This document shows, in pieces, positions 1 through 8,640 of a stretch of DNA of 13,104 nucleotides. The notes beneath the pieces were generated by a model. It was given only the letters and a program-made list of their open reading frames with translations, ran no database searches and was not told where the DNA came from. The position numbers and the translations under genes were made by a program. Within the stretch, counting starts at the first letter, position 1. Every line of letters begins with the position of its first letter. The stretch is from Dissophora ornata (Eukaryota; Mortierellomycota; Mortierellomycetes; Mortierellales; Mortierellaceae), in contig MU617440.1 of NCBI GenBank assembly GCA_025201705.1, positions 1 through 13,104 of the forward strand. The letters are read 5' to 3'.

Positions 1-440
1 CCAGATGCTGTCCCCCGAGTTCGAGACTACCGAGGAGGACACCTCTGAGGCGGAGAACTCTGGTAATTAGGTTTATTGCTCTCCGTCAAGCACGTCTCGA
101 AAAGTGTAGGAAGCGAGAACCGCCAATGCTTTTGCGGTTCCAGGGCTGACGAGCTGCAGTGCGTTGTTTGCCTTGGAACCACAGAGGACAACATGCTGCA
201 CCCCCCCCCCTCTCTCATTTTTCGAAATCTGAGAGGCAGCGTTCGTTGTCGTCCTCTGTGGTTCCAAGGCAAACAGCGCACTGCAGCTCATCAGCTCTGG
301 GACCGCAAAAGCATTGGCGGTTCTCGCTTCCTACACTTTTCGAGACGTGCTTGACGGAAAGCAAATAGGTCCAATTACCAGAGTTCTCCGCCTCAGAGGT
401 GTCCTCCTCGGTAGTCTCGAAACTCGGGGATAGCATCTGG
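1..440. repeat. Long near-spacerless inverted repeat (palindrome)
   Basis: Bases 1-189 match the reverse complement of 251-440 closely, with scattered transitions and a few single-base indels. The symmetry continues through the middle: CTCTCA at 212-217 pairs with TGAGAG at 230-235, and the exact centre is TTTCGAAA at 220-227. The main asymmetries are a C10 tract at 201-210 present only in the left arm and a few extra bases at 241-250 in the right arm. The left arm reaches the window edge, so the true length may be greater. Each arm carries the same fragment of a reading frame pointing at the centre, so this is a tail-to-tail inverted duplication. The sequence shows the palindrome directly. 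Whether it arose by transposition, fold-back replication or assembly error cannot be decided here. Confidence 0.9.
2..223 (+). pseudogene. Broken second copy of the Cys-containing ORF, left arm
   Basis: This is the plus-strand counterpart of the right-arm frame. It begins QMLSPEFETTEEDTSEAEN, then reaches a TAG at 68-70 where the right arm has TGG (Trp). A one-base deletion just after it shifts the frame. The cysteine cluster (CFC, CVVC) is then readable in the shifted frame, and the C10 tract at 201-210 turns the end into a proline run. The copy cannot encode the same product as the right arm. It enters from the left window edge, so its 5' extent is unknown. Confidence 0.5.
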
Positions 441-478
441 GGGACGAAAGAGTCCTTTCTCGCTCTTGGATGGGCCAA
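215..478 (-). pseudogene. Unrecognised Cys-containing ORF fragment, right arm of palindrome
   Basis: An open frame of about 87 codons runs on the minus strand through the right arm. It has an acidic stretch (FETTEEDTSEAEN) followed by a cysteine cluster: CFC, eight residues, CAVC, ten residues, then C. The cluster could bind a metal, but I recognise no family. The apparent start is TTG rather than ATG, and in-frame stops (TAA, TGA) lie just upstream. The TGA stop at 215-217 lies beyond the palindrome centre, in sequence belonging to the other arm. The C-terminus is therefore probably a junction artefact, and the ancestral gene was likely longer at both ends. The frame is judged genuine because it is also the frame best preserved in the left copy. 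An exon of a larger spliced gene is the main alternative. Confidence 0.4.
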
Positions 479-845
479 ATTGGGACTTCATTATTCTCCG
501 CTGACATCACGTTTGCCTTGAAAGGAAGAGTTGTCAGAGTCAAATCGACAAAAGAGAAAAAAAAGGCGCACGTTTGATGAAAGAAAAAAAAAGGGGGGGG
601 GGGGCAGCAATGGAAGTCATGGTGTTTTGAAGGCGAGACGCTTGAGAAGGCACGTGGCGGTTAATTCGGGCATCGGGCAAGTCGGCGCGTGGCTAGCGTA
701 CACAAAAAGGACAGCATGGGAAAACGTAGTCAGAGATGAATAGGGACAAGAGGAGGAAACAGTATACGCAGACCCAATAAAGTGGAGCTGGTGTCATACA
801 AGTGGAGTTTGATCAAGAAAAGATATTTTATTGTGGTGGAAGAAA
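441..845. other. Intergenic stretch, no gene seen
   Basis: No recognisable coding sequence is present. The notable element is a purine run of A-rich sequence leading into G12 (roughly 550-604, with the G tract at 593-604). An AATAAA occurs on the plus strand at 775-780, but no plus-strand gene ends before it. TTTATT near 827-832 could serve as an additional distal polyadenylation signal for the minus-strand gene to the right. Confidence 0.5.
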
Positions 846-917
846 CTACTGAGTAATTGCCAGCAAAGAAGACTTTTGATTATTGTATCGCGCTGCATTG
901 TATACACGGACAGTCAT

Positions 918-923
918 TTTATT
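918..923 (-). terminator. Polyadenylation signal for SRP72
   Basis: TTTATT on the plus strand reads AATAAA on the minus strand, about 56 bases past the SRP72 stop codon. Position and orientation fit a canonical polyadenylation signal. The cleavage site itself is not visible. Confidence 0.55.
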
Positions 924-978
924 GTCTATCGTTTGTAAAGAATAGTGGAGGCTTTTGAAGCATTGGGCAAGTTTTTTT

Positions 979-3281
979 TTACCACTTGCCCTTGCCCTTG
1001 CCCTTCTTCTTCTTGTTGGCACTCGAAGACGTGCTCTTGGCCTTCGCGATCGCAGCAATGTCCACAGTCTCTTCAACCTTGGGCGATGCCTCTGCAGCAG
1101 GGGCAGGGGTAGGTGGGGCCAAATGCTCCCGTCCTGCGATCCTAGCACTTCCGGTACCACCGATTCCACCACCCTCCATGTTGAGACCCTGAGGACCTTT
1201 ACCCATATCCTTCTTTGACCCGGCGCCGGTCTTGCGAGTCCTAGCCAGACGAGCCGCAGCCCTGTCACGTTTCGGGAGCCATCTCTCTGGGTCAAGAGCG
1301 CTAGCCGTTGCGGGGTTAAAGTTTGCAGGCAGGAGCGGCTTACGCTTATGAGCCTTCCTGGCACCCGTACGACGAGGTCTCGATCCAGGACGTCTTCTGA
1401 TACCACCACCAAGGGCACCAGAGCCGGAGGTAGCCTCGGCCGAGACATATTCGCGCTTGAGACCTGGGACGACCTTTTCAAGGGACTCGACGTCTAGGGC
1501 CATGATGTTCTTCATCTCTGGCAAGGAGGTTCCGTACTTCTCAGCAAGGGCCGGTTCGAATTCCGAGTAGGCCATGATCAGACCCGCAATGCTGGTTGGG
1601 TCCTCAGGATCGGCTCGCACGAGATCTTCGTAGTCCTTGGCAGCTTCCCTGTATCGGTGGGAACGCAACTTGAACGCTGCGGTCTGTCGGAGGAGCGTCA
1701 GAGGCATAGCGGACTTGTTGTTCTTGGACCAGACGGCACTGGCCTCGCTCAGCAGATCAACACCTCTTTCGCTCTGACCGGCCTGATCGTACAGCCACAC
1801 CAGCAGCGCCACATAGCCGGGGCGATGTTGTTCATCCTCTGGCAAAGTCTTCAAGAACCGAGTCAAGGATTCGATCGCAGCAGTGTAATCCTGACCGTTC
1901 AACAACTCCAGCTGCACAATTGCAAAGTGGATCGCGACAGACTGAGGGCGAGTAGTCGCATACTCTTTCAGTTCCTCCAAGGCCTTGGCGGTCTTTTTCT
2001 GTTTCTGGGTCGTGGCAGCGAGGATGAGGTAGAGGGCATCATTACCGGGCTGGGATTTCAAGAGTTGACGAGCGGTATCTCTGCAGGCGACGAATTTGTT
2101 TTGGTAGAGGGAAAGGAGGAGTTCGTTCATGGCGATGGCGCGCTTTTGGGAAGAGAAGAACTTGACGCCTAGAGCCTTAGTGGTGGCGGTCTTGATCTTC
2201 TTGTTCGAGTCAAACAGGTCGTCTTCCTTCTGGATCGCGACCAAGTTGTTGGCTGCCACAGCGGGGACTGTCACTTCCAGAGCCCTGCAAGAGTAGGTAG
2301 AAAATAGATCATAGCCAAAGATGGGTTAGCAAGCCGCGCCTGTAGTCAAATGCAAAAAAAAAAAGCACTTCCTGTCATCCATAATCGAGAAGGCGCAATA
2401 AATAACATACTTGATCTTGAGAACCGACTGGTAGAGCTCACGGGCCTGCTCGACCCGTCCCATTAACTGATACACATACGCAGTCTGCACCACCAAGATG
2501 GCCATCTCCTGCTCGATTTCCTCCTCGTCATAATCCTTCAGTGCCTCCCTACAGATCTGTTTCGCCTCCTCCAACAGCTTCAACGCCTGACTATAGTCGC
2601 CCTTTGCAATCCTGGCGCACGCAGAGTTGAAGCTCAATTCGTACGTCGTCTGGGTCACATCCTCAACATTCCATCTTTCATCCAGAGTCTCTCCCGCGTA
2701 CAAGACGGCGGCCTTACAGGCATTGAAGTTGGTGAGGACATCGTTGTAGCTGTCATCGGATCTGGGTGTATCTTTGAGCATGCCCGCGTAGAGTTCAATG
2801 CATTCCTGGTAACGTTCCATGCGATAGAGCATCTGAGCCTCTAAATGACGAAGGTCCCAGGACAGCTGTTGGCCGGATGATTGAAGCTCCTTGCGCTTGG
2901 ACTCGATAAGCAAAGCACCGTCGTTGAGCTGGTTGGTACGATAGAGGCAGTAGGCCTTTTCAAAGACGAATTTGCCTTCGAGTTGGCGGTTGAGGATCGC
3001 GAGGGCATCGGTGTAGCGCTCGAGACGGATCAAAGTGATGGCTTTGCAGTGTAGGGCGTCCTTGTCCTTTGGATCCTGTTTCAAGACTACAAAGCAGAAA
3101 GGTAATAGAGGTGGAGGGCTGTTGTTTAGGAACGCGATTTCGTGAGCGATCCAAAGAGGTCTTTTTGTTTTGTTAGAATGAATGAGATCATACTCTTGTC
3201 GCTGATGGCAAGGACCTTGTCGTGTTCCTCGCGCTTGACATGGCGCTCGAGCTCGCCAAAGAGGTGTTGGATGTTGGCCAT
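979..3281 (-). CDS. SRP72: Signal recognition particle subunit SRP72
   Basis: This is the SRP72 subunit, which pairs with SRP68 on the SRP RNA in co-translational targeting to the ER. The model is exon 1 3281-3194, exon 2 3086-2411 and exon 3 2284-979; 2,070 coding bases give 689 aa, close to the human protein (671 aa). Intron 1 (3087-3193, GTATGA to GTAG) joins SDK to ILKQD. Intron 2 (2285-2410, GTATGT to GCAG, CTAAC branch point) joins VLKI to KALEV. Both junctions restore the family pattern. Residues 1 to about 500 are TPR-like helical repeats, with landmarks FEKAYCLYR (about 70-78), LYRMERYQEC (about 116-125) and FNSACARIAKGDY (about 182-194). Residues 548-579 are strongly basic. The signature DPERWLPKRDR starts at 586 and marks the SRP72 RNA-binding domain. 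The tail ends in a lysine/glycine run finishing in Trp, as in animal homologues. The gene is transcribed away from the F-box gene. No truncation or frameshift is seen. Confidence 0.96.
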
Positions 3282-3900
3282 TGAGAGTTGTTTCCTCGAG
3301 GGTTCGGAGGAGATGATGATGTGATGGTGAAGATTGGCGAGAGGATCAGTTGGTGAGGCAGCGTAGTCGCACAGCACATGCGATCAGGGAGAATACATGT
3401 GGATGTGGGGTCGCGACACAATACGGCGGCTGCGAAACTTTATTTTCGCGTCGTGCAGTCGTGTCCAGGCACCGTTGCGAGGAGCATCCATGAGTCCACG
3501 ATGCCTGGTCTGTGATCCCTGATCCCTGAATGCCATGTACGACGGGTAGAGGTGCAGCACGGCAGTAGTAGGCGGTGTCATGCGATGCGTGATAATGGCG
3601 CACCAATTGGGTTCTGAAGAACCTTTTTCACGAAGCATTAATTGCCGGTCTCGTGGATATGTGTGTATGTGGCCGTGGTCTGCCATAAGAGCTGCAGATG
3701 ACAGACCACCTGCACAAATGCTAGCTCGCCACGATGACACGATGACATTGTGTGCGTGTCTCGTCTTGGCGGATTTCTCTCTCTCTCATCCCATCAACCA
3801 CCCCCCCCTCCTCATCACATCGAATGTCATGCTCTCGTTCACCCCGCTCCTCCTCCAGTTCCAACGCTTCATCAACTATCCATCTGACGACTTGCTCTCC
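3282..3900. promoter_or_regulatory. Divergent upstream region between SRP72 and F-box gene
   Basis: About 620 bp separate the two start codons and must hold both promoters. The palindrome CCAATTGG at 3603-3610 gives a CCAAT box on both strands near the middle, a plausible binding site for the CCAAT-binding (Hap/NF-Y) complex. Just before the F-box start lies a pyrimidine-rich leader (about 3776-3810, CT repeats and a C run). No clear TATA box is seen. A tandem GATCCCT pair lies near 3515-3530. Function is inferred from position only. Confidence 0.5.
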
Positions 3901-5499
3901 ATGGCCATGGACTCCACAACCACTTCCCTGACACAACCACCACCGCCACCGCACCTGTCCCTCGTCTCCTCCATAGCGGCCACCAACATCCCCGAGATCG
4001 CCACCCTCGTCGGCCAGCACCTCAGCAAAAACGACCTCGCCTCCTGTGCCCTCGTCTGCCAAGCCTGGTCTGCCGTCTACACACCCCTCCTCTGGAAGAC
4101 CATCCAGGCCCGGATCCCCAACCCCCAGAACGCCATCATCCTCCCCGCCCTATTGGCCAAGTACGGCTCCCTTATCCGCACACTCTCCATCACCGATCTA
4201 CACGAGCACTTCCTCTCAAGAGCAGATCCATCCTGCGACTTGGTCTTTGACTGCCCTGCTATCGAGAATGTCGTCCACCTCACTGTTCGGACAGAGAGAG
4301 ATAAGAAGCCTGCATTTAGGAATATCATCCATCGGAACCGAGGGACTCTAAGGTTTCTATGGTTGGTCTTCCAGATGGATAAGAGTAAGAAGACGTGCGA
4401 CTGGCATGGGGAGCCTTTGTTCGATTTCCCGGCCAGCGCACCGTATTTGCAGTCGCTGTCTTTAGAGCAGTGGAAGTTGACAAGGGACCAACTAGTGCTG
4501 ATCTTGAAGGCATGTCCGGTGTTGAAGCTGTTGTCACTTAAAGAGACCCATGTCGTTCATGCGCCACTGCCGTCGTCCTCGTTGTCTTCAGAAGCCACAG
4601 TGGAGAATCTGCTCACGGAATTTGATCCGACTACTCAACCAAGCAACGGTGGGGTGATAGAGGCATTTCAGCACCAGGGATTGGAGACATTCCGGATGTG
4701 CTCACGTCTTCAACTCCTTTTGGACCTCTTCCCAAACGTAAAGACGATCGAATTCTATGGCTTTGATCGTCCGGTCGACGCCCTTGAGCTTGATCTCTTT
4801 TGTGAGTCCATCCGAACACATTGTCACCAACTCCAACATATCTGGTCTTATGGCTACGAATGCTCAATGCTCCCACCCGTCCTCGACAGTCTCCCACGAC
4901 TCAGTTGCTTTCGAGGCTGTAGTGATATGCCTACTGTTCTTTCCATTCTCGACCATGCCAGCACGCTGGAGGAGGCCAATTTGGCGGATTTTGTGGAGCA
5001 GACGTATTTACCGTTAAGGTTCTTGGAGACCTGTCCCAGACTAAAGAAGTTTTGTACAGCGCAATCTTCGACGACAACGGCGGATGTGAGAGAGTCTCTG
5101 AAGCGCGGGTGGGCCTGTAAGGGTGAGTTGAAGGAATTGAGACTGTACATTCGAAAGATATCACCAGCGTTGATTGAGGCAATCATGCAGGATCTGGAGG
5201 CGGAGAGGGACTCGGATTCGAAGACGAAGAAACCTATTGCAGCAGCAAATAGCGAGAGCAGTAGCAGTACGGGTGGCGATGGTGAAGAAGGAGGTGCAGA
5301 GGTACAGAAAAAGTATAGGGTGTGGATGGCGATGCAGCAGAGACAACGACAACAATTGCAGGAGGCGATGAATGCGTTGACAGCGGAGCAGAGGGAGTTC
5401 CAGAGATTGTTTTCGGGGTTCTTGAGGGAGATGCCATGTCTGTTGCGGGTGAACATTGGAAGTGGATTTTACACTATACCCAAACGGAAGCCAGAGTAA
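3901..5499 (+). CDS. F-box protein, leucine-rich type
   Basis: This is probably a substrate-recruiting subunit of an SCF (Skp1-Cullin-F-box) ubiquitin ligase; the substrate is unknown. One uninterrupted exon gives 532 aa. The F-box is at about residues 29-68: IPEIATLVGQHL, then NDLASCALVCQAW, then TPLLWKTI, the usual Skp1-binding pattern. Residues 70-430 contain irregular leucine-rich segments resembling degenerate LRRs. An acidic/serine/glycine linker (about 437-471) follows, then a Gln/Glu-rich probable coiled coil (about 476-508) and a short basic end. The start at 3901 was chosen because the F-box then lies near the N-terminus, behind a pyrimidine-rich leader. The ATG at 3907 has the better context (GCCATGG), and an in-frame ATG at 3829 would add 24 residues. 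AATAAA signals follow closely. The F-box assignment is firm; the target and partners are not visible. Confidence 0.85.
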   Translation: MAMDSTTTSLTQPPPPPHLSLVSSIAATNIPEIATLVGQHLSKNDLASCALVCQAWSAVYTPLLWKTIQARIPNPQNAIILPALLAKYGSLIRTLSITDLHEHFLSRADPSCDLVFDCPAIENVVHLTVRTERDKKPAFRNIIHRNRGTLRFLWLVFQMDKSKKTCDWHGEPLFDFPASAPYLQSLSLEQWKLTRDQLVLILKACPVLKLLSLKETHVVHAPLPSSSLSSEATVENLLTEFDPTTQPSNGGVIEAFQHQGLETFRMCSRLQLLLDLFPNVKTIEFYGFDRPVDALELDLFCESIRTHCHQLQHIWSYGYECSMLPPVLDSLPRLSCFRGCSDMPTVLSILDHASTLEEANLADFVEQTYLPLRFLETCPRLKKFCTAQSSTTTADVRESLKRGWACKGELKELRLYIRKISPALIEAIMQDLEAERDSDSKTKKPIAAANSESSSSTGGDGEEGGAEVQKKYRVWMAMQQRQRQQLQEAMNALTAEQREFQRLFSGFLREMPCLLRVNIGSGFYTIPKRKPE

Positions 5500-5544
5500 A
5501 GGAGTACAACAGGAACGACGATCGGCGGTGGCGACGCGAAAAAA

Positions 5545-5554
5545 AATAAATAAA
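5545..5554 (+). terminator. Overlapping polyadenylation signals for F-box gene
   Basis: Two overlapping AATAAA hexamers (5545-5550 and 5549-5554) lie about 46-55 bases after the F-box stop. A third AATAAA is at 5587-5592. Spacing is suitable for 3'-end formation. Confidence 0.55.
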
Positions 5555-5788
5555 TTGTACTATAGTTCAAGTGGTTAATGGATACCAATAAAGTTCGGAG
5601 AATGTTTACGTGCCTGAACCTGCACAGTGATTATTGGCAAGGGGGGAGAACGTAGGAGAGGGACTGTGAGGTTGTGCAACACGCGTTCATGTTGTTTGTT
5701 CACCTCCCAAAAACGAGGTGGTTTCCTTGCTCCTTCCCAGTCATCTCTATCGCGACTGTCATGTTCCAACCTAACAGAACGTAGCACA

Positions 5789-6026
5789 CTAGAGGTCCTT
5801 GAGATCCTGACCCGAATTGGGGAATACTTATACACCTGGAACGCCCAAACCCTGATGGAAAACTCGAACCGCTGATGTGACTCAAGCCATCGCGCAGCCG
5901 GAGATAGAGACTTTCGATCCACGAGACCTTCTTGCTCGCATCCGAGTCTCGAGCGTTTTGTGGCCACATTACTCACATTACGTCCAGCCAGTGATAGATT
6001 TGGCGGGTATTGGAGGGGCAATCTAG
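5789..6026 (+). pseudogene. Possible decayed F-box-like fragment
   Basis: In one frame, 5789-5839 reads LEVLEILTRIGEYLYTW, resembling the first half of an F-box. After a change of frame somewhere in 5840-5873, the frame open from about 5853 to 6023 reads FDPRDLLARIRVSSVLW, resembling the second half (the DL...C.RVS..W pattern). It ends at TAG 6024-6026. The spacing between the halves is longer than in a standard F-box, and the usual Cys is Ile. There is no start codon context and no continuing C-terminal region. The proximity to an intact F-box gene about 290 bp upstream makes a relic of a tandem paralogue plausible. Chance resemblance is the main alternative, and the minus strand also has a 148-codon open frame here that I do not recognise. 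Confidence 0.25.
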
Positions 6027-6439
6027 GGGCTTGGGCTTTAGTCAGAGCTCACGCTAAAGAGATATTGCAGGAGAAAGTATCTTTAGAGGGCACGGTCAAG
6101 GGCAAGGACATAGAAGAACCAGAGCGGCTTCTAGGGAATTATGCACATCACTTTTCGGGTATTTGTCGCCCGCCATGGGTTTAACACTGGCCGCTACCAA
6201 AAAAAATCGTCGTACAGTCCAGGGCAAAACAGTTATGACGAGGATGAAGGTGAGGACGACGACGACGACGAGTACTTAGAACGATGTGTTTCTGAGCGCG
6301 AGGGAATGTTCAAGTTTTTTAGTGATCCGCTATTGACACAACTTTAGTTCGATGCAATAACAGTGAGATATTTGCAAACACTGGTAGTTTTTTTGCGGTC
6401 AATTTTTCGAAGACGATTGCAAGATCATCAAAGAGTGCA

Positions 6440-6442
<3 letters not shown>
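6027..6442. other. Intergenic, no supported gene
   Basis: The stretch holds short open frames only. One of 68 codons (6141-6347, plus) encodes an acidic run from a GAC repeat near 6256-6271. It has no recognisable domain and is not supported as a gene. Confidence 0.4.

Positions 6443-6477
<35 letters not shown>
6443..6477. repeat. 35-base poly(T) tract
   Basis: An uninterrupted run of 35 T is by far the longest homopolymer in the window. On the minus strand it is a poly(A) tail-like tract. It may be simple slippage, or the 3' end of a retroposed sequence lying to its right (minus-strand orientation). Confidence 0.95.
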
Positions 6478-6478
<1 letters not shown>

Positions 6479-8640
6479 ATACCAATGAATATTGAGACCA
6501 AATCAATCGTTTGCACCGAAATCCACCATGTCAAATGGCAGTGGCGCTGCTTTTCAACCCTGCTGAGGTAGAGTGAGCTCGCGCGCTAATCAACACGTGC
6601 TGCTGAAGGGGGAATACGTATCGTCTATATATTGCAGAGAAATCCAGGCTGACGCTTTTGCGGCACTGGGTAAATCGGATGCACAAAGGGTTGTTGTATA
6701 TTCCTCGTGACAACGCCCCCAGTCGCAGGGTAATCACTACTACCTCTCTCTCTCTGTTACTGCTACCATTATACCTATCTCCTCGACCACCACCCCCTCC
6801 CCCCTCATTCACGTCGGAGATAGAAGGCCCTCGCTGTGTCCATCTTTCAAAGTTAATTGAAATCACGTTCGCGTATAGGACGCTTCCTGACAGGGAACGT
6901 GGGTCGATCTGGTGTTACCGAGTGTAACTCTCAATTTACGGAAATTGAGGCAAATTGGAGATTGCGTTCGGGATCGGGATCCGGCTCGGTCAAAAAAAAA
7001 GATACATGGATTTAAAGTCGCGCTCAGTTTGTCCGGGCTCTATCTCGAGGAGAAGGAGGAGAAGAATTAAAGGGAAGAAGGAAGGAGATGATTGGGTAGG
7101 GTGTCGACACATATGGTTATGGATACGGGGGGGGGGGCGTACAGTACATCGACTTTGATCAAACGCGTGTGTTTCCGTTCCCGTTACCCAACGTTGCCCT
7201 CGGCTTCGTTTCCGCTCTTCTCGTCGTCACTTTAATCCGGATGGCATGGACGACTACAGCTACAAGAAATTGTATAATTTTTTTTTTTTCGTGAATGCAG
7301 TTCTGGACCGTGTCCGCGCCAATGAGGGGGCGATTGCTGCTTCCGCTTACTTCAAGTCCCCTTCCTGCGCTCTTGTATTTGTGTCATCCGCATCTGCAAA
7401 AATCATTCTACACCACACACACACATACACAACGTTCTCAGTTTTGGTGATGATCGCGACCAGAGTAGCCAAGAATGACAAAAAGGGATAAAAGGGAAAG
7501 AGAGCAGCAAAAAAGAATAAAACACTGTGCATATCGAGCCGGAATATGCGACAGCCGGGACGAATTTTGCAAGAGTGTAAAAGAGAGGGGGGGGGGGGTT
7601 AAGTTCTTGAACTCGAACAACGATAAATTAAGTGGGTGTACAGACATCTGGGATGCTGGGCGGTCTGAATGCCAAGAGAAACTAAGTTTCCTTGTCTAGG
7701 GGGATGCTGAGCCCCAGAAGGTATGTTTTGGATGGAGCGGAGTACACAAGAGACTATGCTAGTAGTAGCAATATACGAGCAGGGCTTGAGCACAGCTCCT
7801 CATTACATTGATACAGTGAAGGCCGTGTGAAATAGATTTTTTTTTGTTTTTCATGCTGTCGCTTTTATTTCTGCATAATATCTTTGCGGCCCTTGAGAGT
7901 GCATGGGCCGAGACTTTATGGCTTGACTGAAATTGTATATCTTTTGCTTGGTGTCTGTTGTGAAATTATGTACCACTGCACAGGAGCGAGGGGGGTCGAG
8001 ACTAAAATTTCATGGGAAAAAAGGTGTTCAACAAATCAACACGCGAATCTGATGGGGTGTGTGGTTAAAAAGGTTAGAGTTTCATGCTTGCGCGCGTTTT
8101 TTTTGGGAAGTACGTGTTGCACAGGGCACAGGGGAAAGGGTTGTTTATCATTTTTAGTTGTTGTTTTTTTTTACCAGGCAGCGTCTTCTACGTTGCTCCA
8201 TTTCTCTTTTCAAAGGGCGGAAAGGCGCAAGCAACACTCTATTCCCCCACTAGTGATGGAGTGATGGTCAATAAAATGTGTGAGCGCTTCCTGGACGTGG
8301 GAATATTTTCTAGACTTGAGATATGGGTAATTGATATTCTAGGTATATTCTACAGGCATGTCCGCCTCGTCTCTCGGGAGGAGCAGTTCTCGTTGTTTGA
8401 CTGTCGCTGGATAAACTCATACCAACATTGCTGCAAGTTCCTTCAAGCGTCAGCAAGGATGTCGCCTTCGCGAGTCGTATGATCTATAGGCATAATACAG
8501 ACAGACGAAAGATCTTCCATTCCATCGTTCAAGTAGTAGCTCGCAGAATGCAGGTCTTGCGTTGATCAGATTCTCATATTCATTGCTAATAAAATAAATA
8601 CGCAAAAGAAGAGAGTATAATGTTGGTGCCATGGCAGCAA
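6478..8640. other. Gene-free AT-rich stretch with homopolymers
   Basis: No convincing gene is seen on either strand; open frames are short and contain low-complexity sequence. Contents include G11 at 7127-7137, G12 at 7587-7598, a CA-rich patch near 7411-7431, several T8-T9 runs, and a small hairpin with GGGG/CCCC arms near 7700-7715. No tRNA-type A/B box pair was found. Confidence 0.4.

Noticed and set aside
846..1481. A 211-codon minus-strand open frame overlapping the SRP72 C-terminus
   Set aside because: It lies in another frame over the well-supported SRP72 exon 3 and has the Arg-rich composition typical of a shadow frame.
1657..2172. A 171-codon plus-strand frame
   Set aside because: It is antisense to SRP72 exon 3 and has no recognisable domain.
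3580..3900. 107-codon N-terminal extension of the F-box frame
   Set aside because: It reads through promoter and CT-rich leader sequence without any domain; family members usually place the F-box near the N-terminus.
4854..5456. A 200-codon minus-strand frame
   Set aside because: It is antisense to the F-box gene; its Ser/Cys-rich content mirrors the F-box codons.
5830..5960. A tRNA candidate on the minus strand around GGTTCGAGTTT
   Set aside because: The base after the T-loop is not C, the T-stem does not pair, and no A box sits at the right distance.
5575..6021. A 148-codon minus-strand frame
   Set aside because: It has no recognisable domain and no clear promoter or polyadenylation context. 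It overlaps the tentative F-box relic, so it is kept only as an alternative.
7884..8482. Overlapping plus-strand frames of 126 and 132 codons
   Set aside because: Their length comes from T-rich runs read as Phe/Leu; there is no domain and the two frames conflict.
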